Assembly: GCA_947589175.1 (NCBI GenBank)
Contig: CANPZR010000001.1
Coordinates: 1 to 42,500, forward strand
Direction: 5' to 3'
Length of the DNA: 42,500 nt
Origin: an uncultured Lachnospiraceae bacterium
GTDB lineage: Bacteria; Bacillota; Clostridia; Lachnospirales; Lachnospiraceae
The notes under the pieces are model-generated. The model saw only the letters and a list, made by a program, of their open reading frames with translations. It was not told the DNA's origin and did not search any database. Within the stretch, counting starts at the first letter, position 1; every line of letters begins with the position of its first letter. Shown here one piece after another: positions 1 to 9,128 of the stretch. The translations under genes and the position numbers were made by a program.

Positions 1-3000
1 AGCATTGAGGTACACGGGTTTAAATCCTTTGCCAATAAGCTGATTTTTGAATTTCACAACGGAATCACCGGAATCGTCGGCCCCAACGGCAGCGGCAAGA
101 GCAACGTGGCGGACGCGGTGCGCTGGGTGTTAGGCGAGCAGAGCGCCAAGCAGCTGCGGGGCGCGAGCATGCAGGACGTGATTTTTTCCGGTACGGAGAT
201 GCGAAAGCCGCAGAGCTACGCCTATGTGGCGCTTACCATTTCCAATGAGGACCATCAGCTGAATCTCCCCTATGAGGAAGTCCAGGTGGCGCGGAAGGTG
301 TATCGGTCCGGAGAGAGCGAATATCTTCTCAACGGGACCACCTGCCGGTTAAAGGATGTGCAGGAACTATTTTTCGACACAGGTATTGGCAAGGAGGGCT
401 ATTCCATCATTGGACAGGGCCAGATTGACAAAATCCTGAGCGGCAAGCCGGAGGACCGGCGGGAACTGTTTGACGAGGCGGCCGGTATCGTCAAATTCAA
501 AAAGAGAAAGGCGACGGCGGAGAAAAATCTGGAGGCGGAGGCGCAGAATCTGCTGCGCATTCAGGACATTTTATCCGAATTAGAAAAGCAGGTGGGGCCT
601 CTGGAGGAGCAGTCCAAAAAGGCGAGGGAGTATCTGAACCTGCGAGAGCAGCTCAAGCGATATGAGATCAGCCTGTTCCGCATGGACTACGAGAGCTTAC
701 AGGAAGAAATCAAGGAAATCGAGGGACATATAGAAAATACGAAAAAAGAGCTGGAGGAGGCCAAGGAGGAGAAGGAGCAGTCCAAGGCACAGTACGAGGA
801 AATCGAGGGGACCATCGGGGAGTTCGATCGGTCGTTAGAGAGAAAGAAAGAAAAGGTCAACCAGAACCGGCTTCTCGCGACCAATTTTGACAGCGAAGTC
901 CGGGTTATGAAGGAGAAAATCGCGGCGGCGGCCCAGGGAAAAGAATACTACAAAGAGAGGACGGACGCCCTGCAGGCCTCGAAGGAGGAGACGGAGAGCG
1001 AGCTGGCCGGTTACAGGGAAGAGCAGAAGACCGCGCTTGCCGGTCTGGAGAACATGCAGCAGGCGGAGACGGAGAAGCAAAAAGTCCTGACGGATCTGGA
1101 AAAGGAGATACTGGAGAAGGAAATTTTCCTTAACGAGCAGAACGACCGGATTATCCAGTCCATGAACACTTCCTCCCAGATTACGGTCGAGCGGCAGAAG
1201 GCAAAATCCATGCTCGAGCAGAATAACCTAAAGCGCGTGGAGCTGAATCAGAAGATTCTGACGAACAAGTCCCAGCTCACCGGCGCCGAGGAGGAGATGG
1301 AGCGGGAGAAGCAGGCGCTCCAGGCGGCAAAAAAGGAGCTGGATAAAGAGTACGTGGCGCGAAAGGAGCTGCTGCGCAGGGCCGACGAAAAGAGAGGCGA
1401 AATCCAGAAGCTCCAGCAGAAGCAGCAGGAGATTGAGAAGCGCTACCACATGGAAAATTCCCGGCGGGATACGCTGAGAAATATGGCGGAGCGCTACGAC
1501 GGCTACGGACAGAGCATCCGCCGGGTCATGGAGCAGAGGGAGAAAAATCCGGGACTTCTCGGCGTCGTGGCGGATATTATCCAGGTAGATAAAAAATATG
1601 AGCTGGCGGTGGAGACCGCGCTCGGGGGCAACATCCAGAACATTGTCACAGAGGATGAGCATGTAGCAAAGAAGATGATTGAATTTCTGAAAAAAAACCG
1701 CTTTGGGCGCGCTACGTTCTTACCCCTGACGACGGTGTCTCCGGGGCGGGACCGCTTTTTCAGCGACGAGGTGCTGGCCGAGGACGGCGTGCTCGGCAAT
1801 GTGGCTTCTCATGTGACACGGGATAAGAAATACGACAAGGTTGTGGAGTATCTGCTGGGGCGTTTTCTGCTTGTGGATACGTTGGACCGGGCTCTGGCCA
1901 TCAACCGGAAATACAGACATTCCCTGCGGATTGTCACGCTGGAGGGAGAGCTCTTAAATCCGGGCGGCTCTTTGTCTGGCGGCGCGTTCAAGAACAGCAG
2001 CAATCTGTTAGGACGGCGCCGGGAGCTGGAGCAGATCGAGGAGCGGATCGGGGCAATCCAGAAAGAGCGGGAAGAAAACCGCGAACAGATAAAAGCCATT
2101 TCAGAGGAGGCGGAGAAAATTGCGGACGAGGCGGCAAAAAAGGGCGAGATCCTGAAGGAGCTGGAGATTCGGGAGAACACGGCCTCCATCAAGTACGAGC
2201 AGGCCGTACAGGTCAAGGAGCAGAAGGAGCGGGAGTACCAGTCCATCGCCCACGATGGCAAGGAGATCGAGAATCAGAAGGCTCTGCTGGAGAAGTCCCT
2301 GGATGAAATCCAGGAGAAATTGAAGAACAGCCGGGCAGAGGAGGAAAACGCCAAGGAGACCGTACAGCGCGTGTCCGGCGAGTTAGAGACCGACCACGAA
2401 AGACAGATGGCGCTGCAGGAGGAGCTGGCGGGTATCCGCCTGGAGATTTCTTCCTTCCAGCAGAAAAATAATTACATATCGGAAAATATTCACCGAATCG
2501 AGGCGAGCCTCGCGGAAATCCGGCAGGAATACGACCGTTTCATGAAGGAACAGGAGAATTCGGACAGCGCGGTGGACGAGATGAAGAAGGCCATCGCCGG
2601 GTACGAGGAAAAACAGGAGGCCATGGGAGCGGAGACGGAGCGGCTCCTGCAGGAAATCGAGGAGGAGACCCGGAAGAAAAATGAGATGATGGAGTCCCAG
2701 AAGGACTTTTTTGAAAAAAGAGACCGCCTCATGGAGCACATCAGCGAGCTCGACAAGGAGGGCTTCCGGCTGGAATCCCGCCGCGGCAACCTGGAGGAAA
2801 AGCGGGAGAGCCGGATCAACTATATGTGGAATGAGTACGAGCTCACCTACCACAGCGCCCTCGAGTACGAGATAGACGAATCCATTTCCTATACCAAGAT
2901 GAAGGCGAACGTCGGGGACACAAAGACGCGGATCAAAGAGCTGGGAGATGTGAATGTAAACGCCATTGAGGACTACAAGAGCGTCAGCGAGCGGTACGAG

Positions 3001-3552
3001 CTTCTGCGGACCCAGCGGGACGATCTGGTGGAGTCCGAGGAGGCGCTGAAAAAGATTATTCTGGACCTCGACGAGGAGATGCGCCGCCAGTTCACGGAGA
3101 AATTCGCGGACATACAAAAGCAGTTCGACAAGGTGTTCAAGGAGCTGTTCGGCGGCGGAAAGGGAACGCTGGAGTTAGTGGACGGAGAGGACGTGCTGGA
3201 CGCGGGCATTATCATCAACGCGCAGCCGCCGGGCAAAAAGCTGGGCAACATGATGCAGCTGTCGGGCGGCGAGAAGGCGCTGACCGCCATCGCGCTGTTA
3301 TTTGCCATTCAGAATCTGAAGCCGTCGCCTTTCTGCCTGCTCGATGAGATCGAGGCGGCGCTTGACGATTCCAACGTAAAGAGGTATGCTAAATATCTGC
3401 ATAAGCTGACGAAGAACACGCAGTTTATTGTCATTACCCACAGAAAGGGCACGATGGAGGCGGCGGACGTCCTGTACGGAATCACCATGCAGGAAAAAGG
3501 CGTTTCCACGCTGGTATCGGTAAAATTGATAGAGGAGCAGCTAGACGCGTAA
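1..3552 (+). CDS. smc: Chromosome segregation ATPase SMC (5' end cut by window)
   Basis: SMC forms a ring-shaped dimer that compacts and segregates the chromosome with ScpA and ScpB. The reading frame is open from base 1 and begins SIEVHGFKSFANK, so only about four residues (normally MYLK) are missing. The Walker A motif GPNGSGKS lies at 79-102. Two long coiled coils, rich in Glu, Lys and Gln, flank a hinge at about 1500-2010. The C-terminal head carries the ABC signature LSGGEKALTA near 3260 and Walker B FCLLDEIEAALDD near 3331-3369. About 1183 residues are visible, the usual family length. The GTG at 106 is an internal Val after the P-loop, not the start. ftsY follows closely, the common Firmicute order. 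Confidence 0.97.
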   Translation, partial: SIEVHGFKSFANKLIFEFHNGITGIVGPNGSGKSNVADAVRWVLGEQSAKQLRGASMQDVIFSGTEMRKPQSYAYVALTISNEDHQLNLPYEEVQVARKVYRSGESEYLLNGTTCRLKDVQELFFDTGIGKEGYSIIGQGQIDKILSGKPEDRRELFDEAAGIVKFKKRKATAEKNLEAEAQNLLRIQDILSELEKQVGPLEEQSKKAREYLNLREQLKRYEISLFRMDYESLQEEIKEIEGHIENTKKELEEAKEEKEQSKAQYEEIEGTIGEFDRSLERKKEKVNQNRLLATNFDSEVRVMKEKIAAAAQGKEYYKERTDALQASKEETESELAGYREEQKTALAGLENMQQAETEKQKVLTDLEKEILEKEIFLNEQNDRIIQSMNTSSQITVERQKAKSMLEQNNLKRVELNQKILTNKSQLTGAEEEMEREKQALQAAKKELDKEYVARKELLRRADEKRGEIQKLQQKQQEIEKRYHMENSRRDTLRNMAERYDGYGQSIRRVMEQREKNPGLLGVVADIIQVDKKYELAVETALGGNIQNIVTEDEHVAKKMIEFLKKNRFGRATFLPLTTVSPGRDRFFSDEVLAEDGVLGNVASHVTRDKKYDKVVEYLLGRFLLVDTLDRALAINRKYRHSLRIVTLEGELLNPGGSLSGGAFKNSSNLLGRRRELEQIEERIGAIQKEREENREQIKAISEEAEKIADEAAKKGEILKELEIRENTASIKYEQAVQVKEQKEREYQSIAHDGKEIENQKALLEKSLDEIQEKLKNSRAEEENAKETVQRVSGELETDHERQMALQEELAGIRLEISSFQQKNNYISENIHRIEASLAEIRQEYDRFMKEQENSDSAVDEMKKAIAGYEEKQEAMGAETERLLQEIEEETRKKNEMMESQKDFFEKRDRLMEHISELDKEGFRLESRRGNLEEKRESRINYMWNEYELTYHSALEYEIDESISYTKMKANVGDTKTRIKELGDVNVNAIEDYKSVSERYELLRTQRDDLVESEEALKKIILDLDEEMRRQFTEKFADIQKQFDKVFKELFGGGKGTLELVDGEDVLDAGIIINAQPPGKKLGNMMQLSGGEKALTAIALLFAIQNLKPSPFCLLDEIEAALDDSNVKRYAKYLHKLTKNTQFIVITHRKGTMEAADVLYGITMQEKGVSTLVSVKLIEEQLDA

Positions 3553-3574
3553 ACGCTCTGGAATGGAGGAATTT

Positions 3575-4498
3575 ATGGAAGAAAAAATGGGTTTTTTTAA
3601 ACGGCTGAAAAAGGGACTCACCAAGACGAGAGATTCCTTTGTGTCCGGCGTCGATAATCTGTTCCACGGCTACTCGGAGATCGACGATGATTTCTACGAG
3701 GAGCTGGAGGAGCTCTTGGTCATGGGGGATATCGGAATCAACACCACCATGCAGATTATTGACGGATTGAAGGAAAAGGTAAAGGAAAATAAAATCAAGG
3801 AAGCGGCGGCCTGCAAGAGCCTTTTGATCGACACGATCAAGAGCCAGATGCAGGTGCACGAGGACGCCTATGAATTTTTAAACCGCCCCTCGGTGCTGCT
3901 GCTGATCGGCGTCAACGGCGTTGGAAAGACTACGAGCGTCGGAAAGTTAGCCGGGCAGTTTAAGTCTATGGGCAAAAAGGTCATTCTGGCGGCGGCGGAT
4001 ACCTTCCGCGCAGGCGCCATCGACCAGCTTAAGGAGTGGGCGAACCGCGCGGGCGTTGACATCATCGCCGGGCAGGAGGGCGCCGACCCAGCCGCCATCG
4101 TATACGACGCGGTAGCGGCCGCCAAGGCGAGAAAGGCGGACATTCTTCTGTGCGACACCGCAGGGCGCCTTCACAATAAGAAAAACCTCATGGCGGAGCT
4201 GCACAAGATCCACACGATTATCGAGAAGGAGTACCCGGAGGCGTATCTGGAAACCCTGATCGTGGTGGACGGCACCACCGGACAGAACGCGCTCGCGCAG
4301 GCGCGGGAGTTCAGCCAGGTGGCGGACGTATCCGGCATCGTGCTGACCAAGCTCGACGGCACCGCCAAGGGCGGCATCGCCATCGCCATTCAGTCGGAGT
4401 TAAATATTCCGGTGAAATATATCGGAATCGGGGAGCAGATCGGCGACCTGCAGCCCTTTGACGCAGAAGAATTTGTAAATGCCCTGTTTGAATCCTAA
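3575..4498 (+). CDS. ftsY: Signal recognition particle receptor FtsY
   Basis: FtsY is the GTPase receptor that docks the SRP-ribosome complex at the membrane. The protein has 307 residues: a short charged N-terminal region, the helical N domain, and the G domain. The P-loop GVNGVGKTT is near residue 112. DTFRAGAIDQL, DTAGRLHNKKNL and TKLDGTAKGG follow, and the C-terminal GIGEQIGDLQPF is typical of the SRP GTPase family. The ATG at 3575 is chosen because GGAGG lies at 3565-3569. An in-frame ATG at 3563 overlaps that ribosome site and is less likely. The gene starts 22 bases after smc, so the two are probably cotranscribed. Confidence 0.97.
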   Translation: MEEKMGFFKRLKKGLTKTRDSFVSGVDNLFHGYSEIDDDFYEELEELLVMGDIGINTTMQIIDGLKEKVKENKIKEAAACKSLLIDTIKSQMQVHEDAYEFLNRPSVLLLIGVNGVGKTTSVGKLAGQFKSMGKKVILAAADTFRAGAIDQLKEWANRAGVDIIAGQEGADPAAIVYDAVAAAKARKADILLCDTAGRLHNKKNLMAELHKIHTIIEKEYPEAYLETLIVVDGTTGQNALAQAREFSQVADVSGIVLTKLDGTAKGGIAIAIQSELNIPVKYIGIGEQIGDLQPFDAEEFVNALFES

Positions 4499-4518
4499 TA
4501 GAAAGGTTGTGCAAGAAA

Positions 4519-5739
4519 ATGATAACATTAGAGCAGTTTGAAAAAGCGAGCGAGGCGGTGGAGAAGGTCATTCTCCCCACCAACCTGATGTACAGCGAGT
4601 ATTACAGCGCCCAGACGGGCGGAAAAATTTATCTGAAGCCGGAAAATATGCAGTACACCGGCGCGTATAAGGTTCGGGGCGCCTACTACAAGATCAGCAC
4701 GCTCTCCGAGGAGGAGAGGCAGAAGGGGCTGATCACGGCGTCCGCGGGCAACCACGCCCAGGGCGTCGCCTACGCGGCAAAGCTCTTTGGGGCGAAGGCG
4801 GTCATCGTCATGCCCAACACCACGCCGCTCATCAAGGTCAACCGCACTAAGAGCTACGGGGCGGAGGTAGTGCTGTACGGAGACGTGTACGACGACGCCT
4901 GCGAGCACGCGCTGAAGCTTGCCGAGGAGAACGGCTATACCTTTATTCACCCCTTTGACGACGAGGTGGTCGCCACGGGACAGGGCTCCATCGCGATGGA
5001 GATTATCAAGGAGCTCCCCACGGTGGACATGATTCTCGCGCCGGTGGGCGGCGGCGGCCTGATCTGCGGCGTGTCCACGCTTGCGAAGCTCTTGAATCCC
5101 AATATCAAGGTAATCGGCGTCGAGCCGGCGGGAGCCAGCTGTATGAAGGCGTCCTTAGAGGCCGGAAAGGTGGTCTCCCTGCCGAAGGTAAACACCATCG
5201 CGGACGGCACGGCGGTAAAGACGCCGGGCGAGCACATTTTCCCCTATATTCAGAAAAATGTGGACGAGATCGTGACGGTGGACGACCACGACCTGATCGT
5301 TAACTTCTTAGACGTGGTGGAAAATCACAAGATGATCGTGGAAAATTCCGGACTTCTCTCGGTGGCCGCCCTGAAGCAGATCGACTGCCGGGGCAAAAAG
5401 GTCGTCTGCATTTTGAGCGGCGGCAACATGGACGTGATCACGATGTCGTCCGTCGTCCAGCACGGCCTGATCCAGAGGGGGCGCGTATTTACCATCAGCG
5501 TCCAGCTCCCGGACCGACCGGGCGAGCTTCTGCATGTGGCGGATGTGATCGCGCGGACGCAGGGCAATATTATCCGCCTCGAGCACAACCAGTTCGTGAG
5601 CATCAACCGCAACGCGGCCGTAGAGCTGAAAATTACGATGGAGGCATTTGGCAACGAGCACAAGCAGTCCATTGTGGACGAGTTGGAAAAGGCGGGGTAC
5701 GCTCCCAGGCTCGAGCAGCCCACCGCGGTCTACCAGTAA
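4519..5739 (+). CDS. ilvA: Threonine ammonia-lyase, PLP-dependent, with ACT domain
   Basis: It deaminates threonine to 2-oxobutyrate, the first step toward isoleucine or of threonine breakdown. The 406-residue protein has the fold-type II PLP domain: TGAYKVRGA contains the Schiff-base lysine (about residue 51), SAGNHAQGVAYAA follows, and the phosphate-binding loop PVGGGGLICG is near residue 176. A C-terminal ACT domain starts near residue 323 (FTISVQLPDRPGE). One ACT domain at this length fits the medium IlvA/TdcB class, so biosynthetic and catabolic roles cannot be separated from sequence alone. GAAAGG at 4501-4506 supports the ATG at 4519 over an upstream in-frame TTG at 4507. It lies 20 bases after ftsY. 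Confidence 0.93.
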   Translation: MITLEQFEKASEAVEKVILPTNLMYSEYYSAQTGGKIYLKPENMQYTGAYKVRGAYYKISTLSEEERQKGLITASAGNHAQGVAYAAKLFGAKAVIVMPNTTPLIKVNRTKSYGAEVVLYGDVYDDACEHALKLAEENGYTFIHPFDDEVVATGQGSIAMEIIKELPTVDMILAPVGGGGLICGVSTLAKLLNPNIKVIGVEPAGASCMKASLEAGKVVSLPKVNTIADGTAVKTPGEHIFPYIQKNVDEIVTVDDHDLIVNFLDVVENHKMIVENSGLLSVAALKQIDCRGKKVVCILSGGNMDVITMSSVVQHGLIQRGRVFTISVQLPDRPGELLHVADVIARTQGNIIRLEHNQFVSINRNAAVELKITMEAFGNEHKQSIVDELEKAGYAPRLEQPTAVYQ

Positions 5740-5772
5740 AATCACAAGCCCTTTCAGGAAAGGAGAACCGAT

Positions 5773-7005
5773 ATGGAAAATACATATCAGAAATCACTTT
5801 TATTTACCCCGGAGGGGGTGCGGGACATCTACGGCGAGGACTGCGAAAAGCGCTACAAGATTCAGAAGGAGCTGCACCGCGCCATGAAATTGTACGGTTT
5901 TAAGGATATACAGACGCCGACCTTTGAATTTTTCGATATTTTCAACCGTCAGCGGGGCACGGTCAATTCGCGGGAAATGTTCAAATTTTTCGACCAGTAC
6001 AACAACACGCTGGTCCTTCGTCCCGATATTACTCCGTCCATCGCCAGATGCGTGGCGAAATATTATGGGGACGAGGATATGCAGATTCGTCTCTGCTATA
6101 CCGGAAACACATTTATCCACCGCAGCGGCTATCAGGGGAAATTATCCGAGATAACACAGGTAGGGGCGGAGCTGATGAACGACGACTCCTCCGACGCGGA
6201 CGGCGAGATGATCGCCATGACCATCGAGTGCCTGTTGAAATCCGGGCTCAAAGATTTCAAGGTGGACGTGGGGCACGCGGGGCTGTTCCGCGGGCTGGCG
6301 GCAGAGGCGCGGCTGACGGAGGAGGAGATCGAGCAGATCAAGGTCTATCTGACGAATAAAAATATTTTCGCCGTGGAAGACATGATGGAGAAAAAGGATA
6401 TTCCCGCCGCCTGCAAGGAGCTTCTGACGGGGCTGCCGGATCTGTTCGGCGGGCTGGAGACGATTCTATCGGCCAAGGAAAGGACCGGGAACCCGGAGGC
6501 GCTGGAGGCGCTTGACCGGCTGGAAAAGCTGTATCATATTCTGGAGACATATGATATGTTAGAGCATGTCACCTTCGATCTGGGGATGCTCTCGCACTAT
6601 GAATACTACACCGGCGTCATTTTCAAGGCGTACAGCTATGGGACGGGAGACGCCATTGTCACGGGGGGACGCTACGACAATCTGGTGGAGCAGTTCGGCA
6701 AGAAAACGCCGGCCATCGGCCTGGCGTTCGTGCTCGATGAGCTGATGGCGGCGCTGCAGAGCCAGCAGGTGGAAATCGAGGCGAAGGAATCCGATATTCT
6801 GATTTTGTACCGGTCCGCCAACCGCGAAAAGGCCATTTCCCTGTGTCACGATCTGCGCATGGAGAACCACTCCGTGCGGCTGATGCGCAAGAACGCGCAG
6901 ACGCCGCTAGACGCCTACAAAAAGTACGGACGCCGCAACGAGGTGTCGTCCATTCTCTACATCGACGACACCGGAGAGGTGACGGAATTTGACTTAAATG
7001 CCTGA
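5773..7005 (+). CDS. hisZ: ATP phosphoribosyltransferase regulatory subunit HisZ
   Basis: HisZ is a histidyl-tRNA synthetase paralogue that pairs with short HisG to form the first enzyme of histidine synthesis. The 410-residue protein has class II synthetase-like motifs: LRPDITPSIARCVA, the segment around LSEITQVGAELM, and near the C-terminal half HYEYYTGVIFKAYSYG followed by GGRYDNLVEQFG. The tRNA anticodon-binding domain of true HisRS is not evident, only a short alpha/beta tail. A strong ribosome site (AGGAAAGGAG) lies just before the ATG. The next gene is a short-form hisG, which requires HisZ, and this supports HisZ over HisS. Confidence 0.94.
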   Translation: MENTYQKSLLFTPEGVRDIYGEDCEKRYKIQKELHRAMKLYGFKDIQTPTFEFFDIFNRQRGTVNSREMFKFFDQYNNTLVLRPDITPSIARCVAKYYGDEDMQIRLCYTGNTFIHRSGYQGKLSEITQVGAELMNDDSSDADGEMIAMTIECLLKSGLKDFKVDVGHAGLFRGLAAEARLTEEEIEQIKVYLTNKNIFAVEDMMEKKDIPAACKELLTGLPDLFGGLETILSAKERTGNPEALEALDRLEKLYHILETYDMLEHVTFDLGMLSHYEYYTGVIFKAYSYGTGDAIVTGGRYDNLVEQFGKKTPAIGLAFVLDELMAALQSQQVEIEAKESDILILYRSANREKAISLCHDLRMENHSVRLMRKNAQTPLDAYKKYGRRNEVSSILYIDDTGEVTEFDLNA

Positions 7006-7021
7006 GGAGGAAATCAGACCT

Positions 7022-7660
7022 ATGAGATATATAACCATTGCCTTAGCTAAGGGGCGCCTGGCAAAGCAGACGCTCGCGCTGCTTGAGCAGACCGGCATTA
7101 CCTGTGAGGAAATGAAGGACAAGGAGACCAGAAAGCTCATTTTTGTCAACGAGGAGCTGGGGCTGAAATTTTTCCTGTCCAAGACGTCGGACGTGCCTAC
7201 CTATGTGGAGTACGGCGCGGCGGATATCGGCGTGGTGGGGAGCGATACGATTATGGAGGAGGGGAGAAAGGTGTTAGAGGTGCTGGATCTCGGCCTCGGA
7301 AAATGCGATATGTGCGTGGCAGGGCCCGCCAGCGCGAGGGAGCTCCTGAAAAAAAACCAGGTGATCCGGGTGGCATCCAAATACCCCAAAATTGCCAAGG
7401 ACTATTTTTATAATAAAAAGCACCAGACCGTGGAGATCATCAAGCTGAACGGCTCGGTCGAGCTGGCGCCCATCGTGGGGCTGTCGGAGGTCATTGTGGA
7501 CATCGTGGAGACCGGCTCCACCCTCCGCGCTAACGGGCTGGAGGTGCTGGAGAAGATCTGCCCGCTGTCCGCACGGGTTATTGTCAACGAGGCCAGCATG
7601 AAGCTGCAGCGGGAGCGGATTACGAAGATTGTGAAGGATTTAAAGCAGGCGCTGGGTTAA
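7022..7660 (+). CDS. hisG: ATP phosphoribosyltransferase catalytic subunit HisG (short form)
   Basis: It condenses ATP and PRPP to phosphoribosyl-ATP, committing carbon to histidine. The 212-residue protein lacks the C-terminal regulatory domain of long HisG, so regulation should pass through HisZ encoded just upstream. Family motifs include the start ITIALAKGRLAKQT, the segment YGAADIGVVGSDT, and the PRPP-binding region VDIVETGSTLRANGL. GAGGAGG at 7004-7010, overlapping the hisZ stop, supports the ATG at 7022. An in-frame ATG at 6998 lies inside the end of hisZ and is not preferred. Confidence 0.96.
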   Translation: MRYITIALAKGRLAKQTLALLEQTGITCEEMKDKETRKLIFVNEELGLKFFLSKTSDVPTYVEYGAADIGVVGSDTIMEEGRKVLEVLDLGLGKCDMCVAGPASARELLKKNQVIRVASKYPKIAKDYFYNKKHQTVEIIKLNGSVELAPIVGLSEVIVDIVETGSTLRANGLEVLEKICPLSARVIVNEASMKLQRERITKIVKDLKQALG

Positions 7661-7755
7661 ATGCCGGCGCAAGGGCAGGCTTGTGAGAATAATTGTATTA
7701 AAATTTACGGCAGGCGCGCTGCTTTACGCCATATACAGGAAAGGACGGATTGATT

Positions 7756-9057
7756 ATGCGAATAATTCCACTGACGGAGGATTCGAGGAAGAATATTTTG
7801 GAGGATCTGCTGAAGCGGAGCCCGAATAATTATGACCAGTATCAGGACAAGGTAAACGCCATTCTGGCGGACGTGAGAGAGCGGGGGGACGAGGCGGTCC
7901 TCGACTACACGGAGAAGTTTGACGGCGTGAGGCTTGCGCCGGAGTCGCTGCACGTCACGCAGGCGGAAATCGACGAGGCGTATGCGCAGGTGGAGCCGGG
8001 ACTGATTGAAATACTGAAAAAATCCCTGGCAAATATCCGTGATTTTCACGAAAAACAGGTGCACAACAGCTGGTTTACGACCAGAGAGGACGGCGTGCTT
8101 TTAGGGCAGAAAATCACGCCGATGGAGAGCGTGGGCGTCTATGTGCCGGGCGGAAAGGCCGCCTATCCGTCCAGTGTGCTGATGAATATTATTCCGGCCA
8201 AGGTGGCGGGCGTGAAGCGCATCGTCATGGTGACGCCGCCGGGAAAGGACGGCAAGGTCAACAACCCGGTGACGCTTGTCGCCGCGCACCTCGCGGGAGC
8301 TACGGACGTCATTAAGGTGGGAGGCGCCCAGGCGGTGGCCGCCCTCGCCTACGGGACGAAATCTATTCAGAAGGTCGATAAAATCACCGGCCCCGGAAAT
8401 ATTTTCGTGGCGTTGGCGAAAAAGGCCGTGTACGGTCATGTGGGCATCGACTCCATCGCAGGTCCCAGCGAGATTCTCGTGCTGGCGGACGAGACGGCCA
8501 ATCCCCGCTATGTGGCGGCGGATCTTCTCTCCCAGGCGGAGCACGACGAGCTCGCGTCCGCCATACTGGTGACCACGAGCCGCGAGCTGGCGGAGAAGGT
8601 GTCCGAGCTGACGGAGCAGTTCACGGCGCAGCTGTCGAGAAGGGAAATCATTCAGAAATCCCTGGAGAATTTCGGCTATATTCTCGTGGCTGAAAATATG
8701 GACGACGCGATCCAGACCGTGAACGATATCGCCTCCGAGCACCTGGAAATCCTCACCGCGAACCCGTTCGACACGATGACGAGGGTTCATAACGCGGGCG
8801 CTATTTTTTTAGGGGAATACAGCAGCGAGCCGCTGGGAGATTACTTCGCCGGGCCGAACCATGTGCTCCCCACCAACGGGACCGCCAAGTTCTCGTCCCC
8901 GCTGAATGTGGACGATTTTGTGAAGAAATCCAGCGTGATCTCGTATTCCAGAGAGGCGCTGGAGGCGGCGCATAGGGATATTATTCAGTTCGCGGAGGCG
9001 GAGCGGCTCACGGCGCACGCGAATAGTATTGCCGTGCGGTTTTCAGAAGATAGATAA
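7756..9057 (+). CDS. hisD: Histidinol dehydrogenase HisD
   Basis: HisD is a zinc enzyme that oxidises L-histidinol twice with NAD to give histidine, the last step of the pathway. The 433-residue length is usual. Signature regions include KITGPGNIFVALAKKAVYG, IAGPSEILVLADE, the metal-site segment LLSQAEHDE, SEHLEI, and a C-terminal part with LGDYFAGPNHVLPT. AAGGA at 7741-7745 favours the ATG at 7756 over the in-frame TTG at 7750, which is too close. It lies 95 bases after hisG with no terminator seen between them, so the his genes probably form one unit. The remaining his genes are not in this window. Confidence 0.96.
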   Translation: MRIIPLTEDSRKNILEDLLKRSPNNYDQYQDKVNAILADVRERGDEAVLDYTEKFDGVRLAPESLHVTQAEIDEAYAQVEPGLIEILKKSLANIRDFHEKQVHNSWFTTREDGVLLGQKITPMESVGVYVPGGKAAYPSSVLMNIIPAKVAGVKRIVMVTPPGKDGKVNNPVTLVAAHLAGATDVIKVGGAQAVAALAYGTKSIQKVDKITGPGNIFVALAKKAVYGHVGIDSIAGPSEILVLADETANPRYVAADLLSQAEHDELASAILVTTSRELAEKVSELTEQFTAQLSRREIIQKSLENFGYILVAENMDDAIQTVNDIASEHLEILTANPFDTMTRVHNAGAIFLGEYSSEPLGDYFAGPNHVLPTNGTAKFSSPLNVDDFVKKSSVISYSREALEAAHRDIIQFAEAERLTAHANSIAVRFSEDR

Positions 9058-9128
9058 GTAAGAATATTTTAATGAAATGGGGGCAGTGTGAACAATCACG
9101 CTGATGCGCTCCGGAATGGAGGATAAAG

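Noticed and set aside
106..108. GTG as a start for smc
   Set aside because: It follows the P-loop; the frame is open and clearly SMC-like from base 1.
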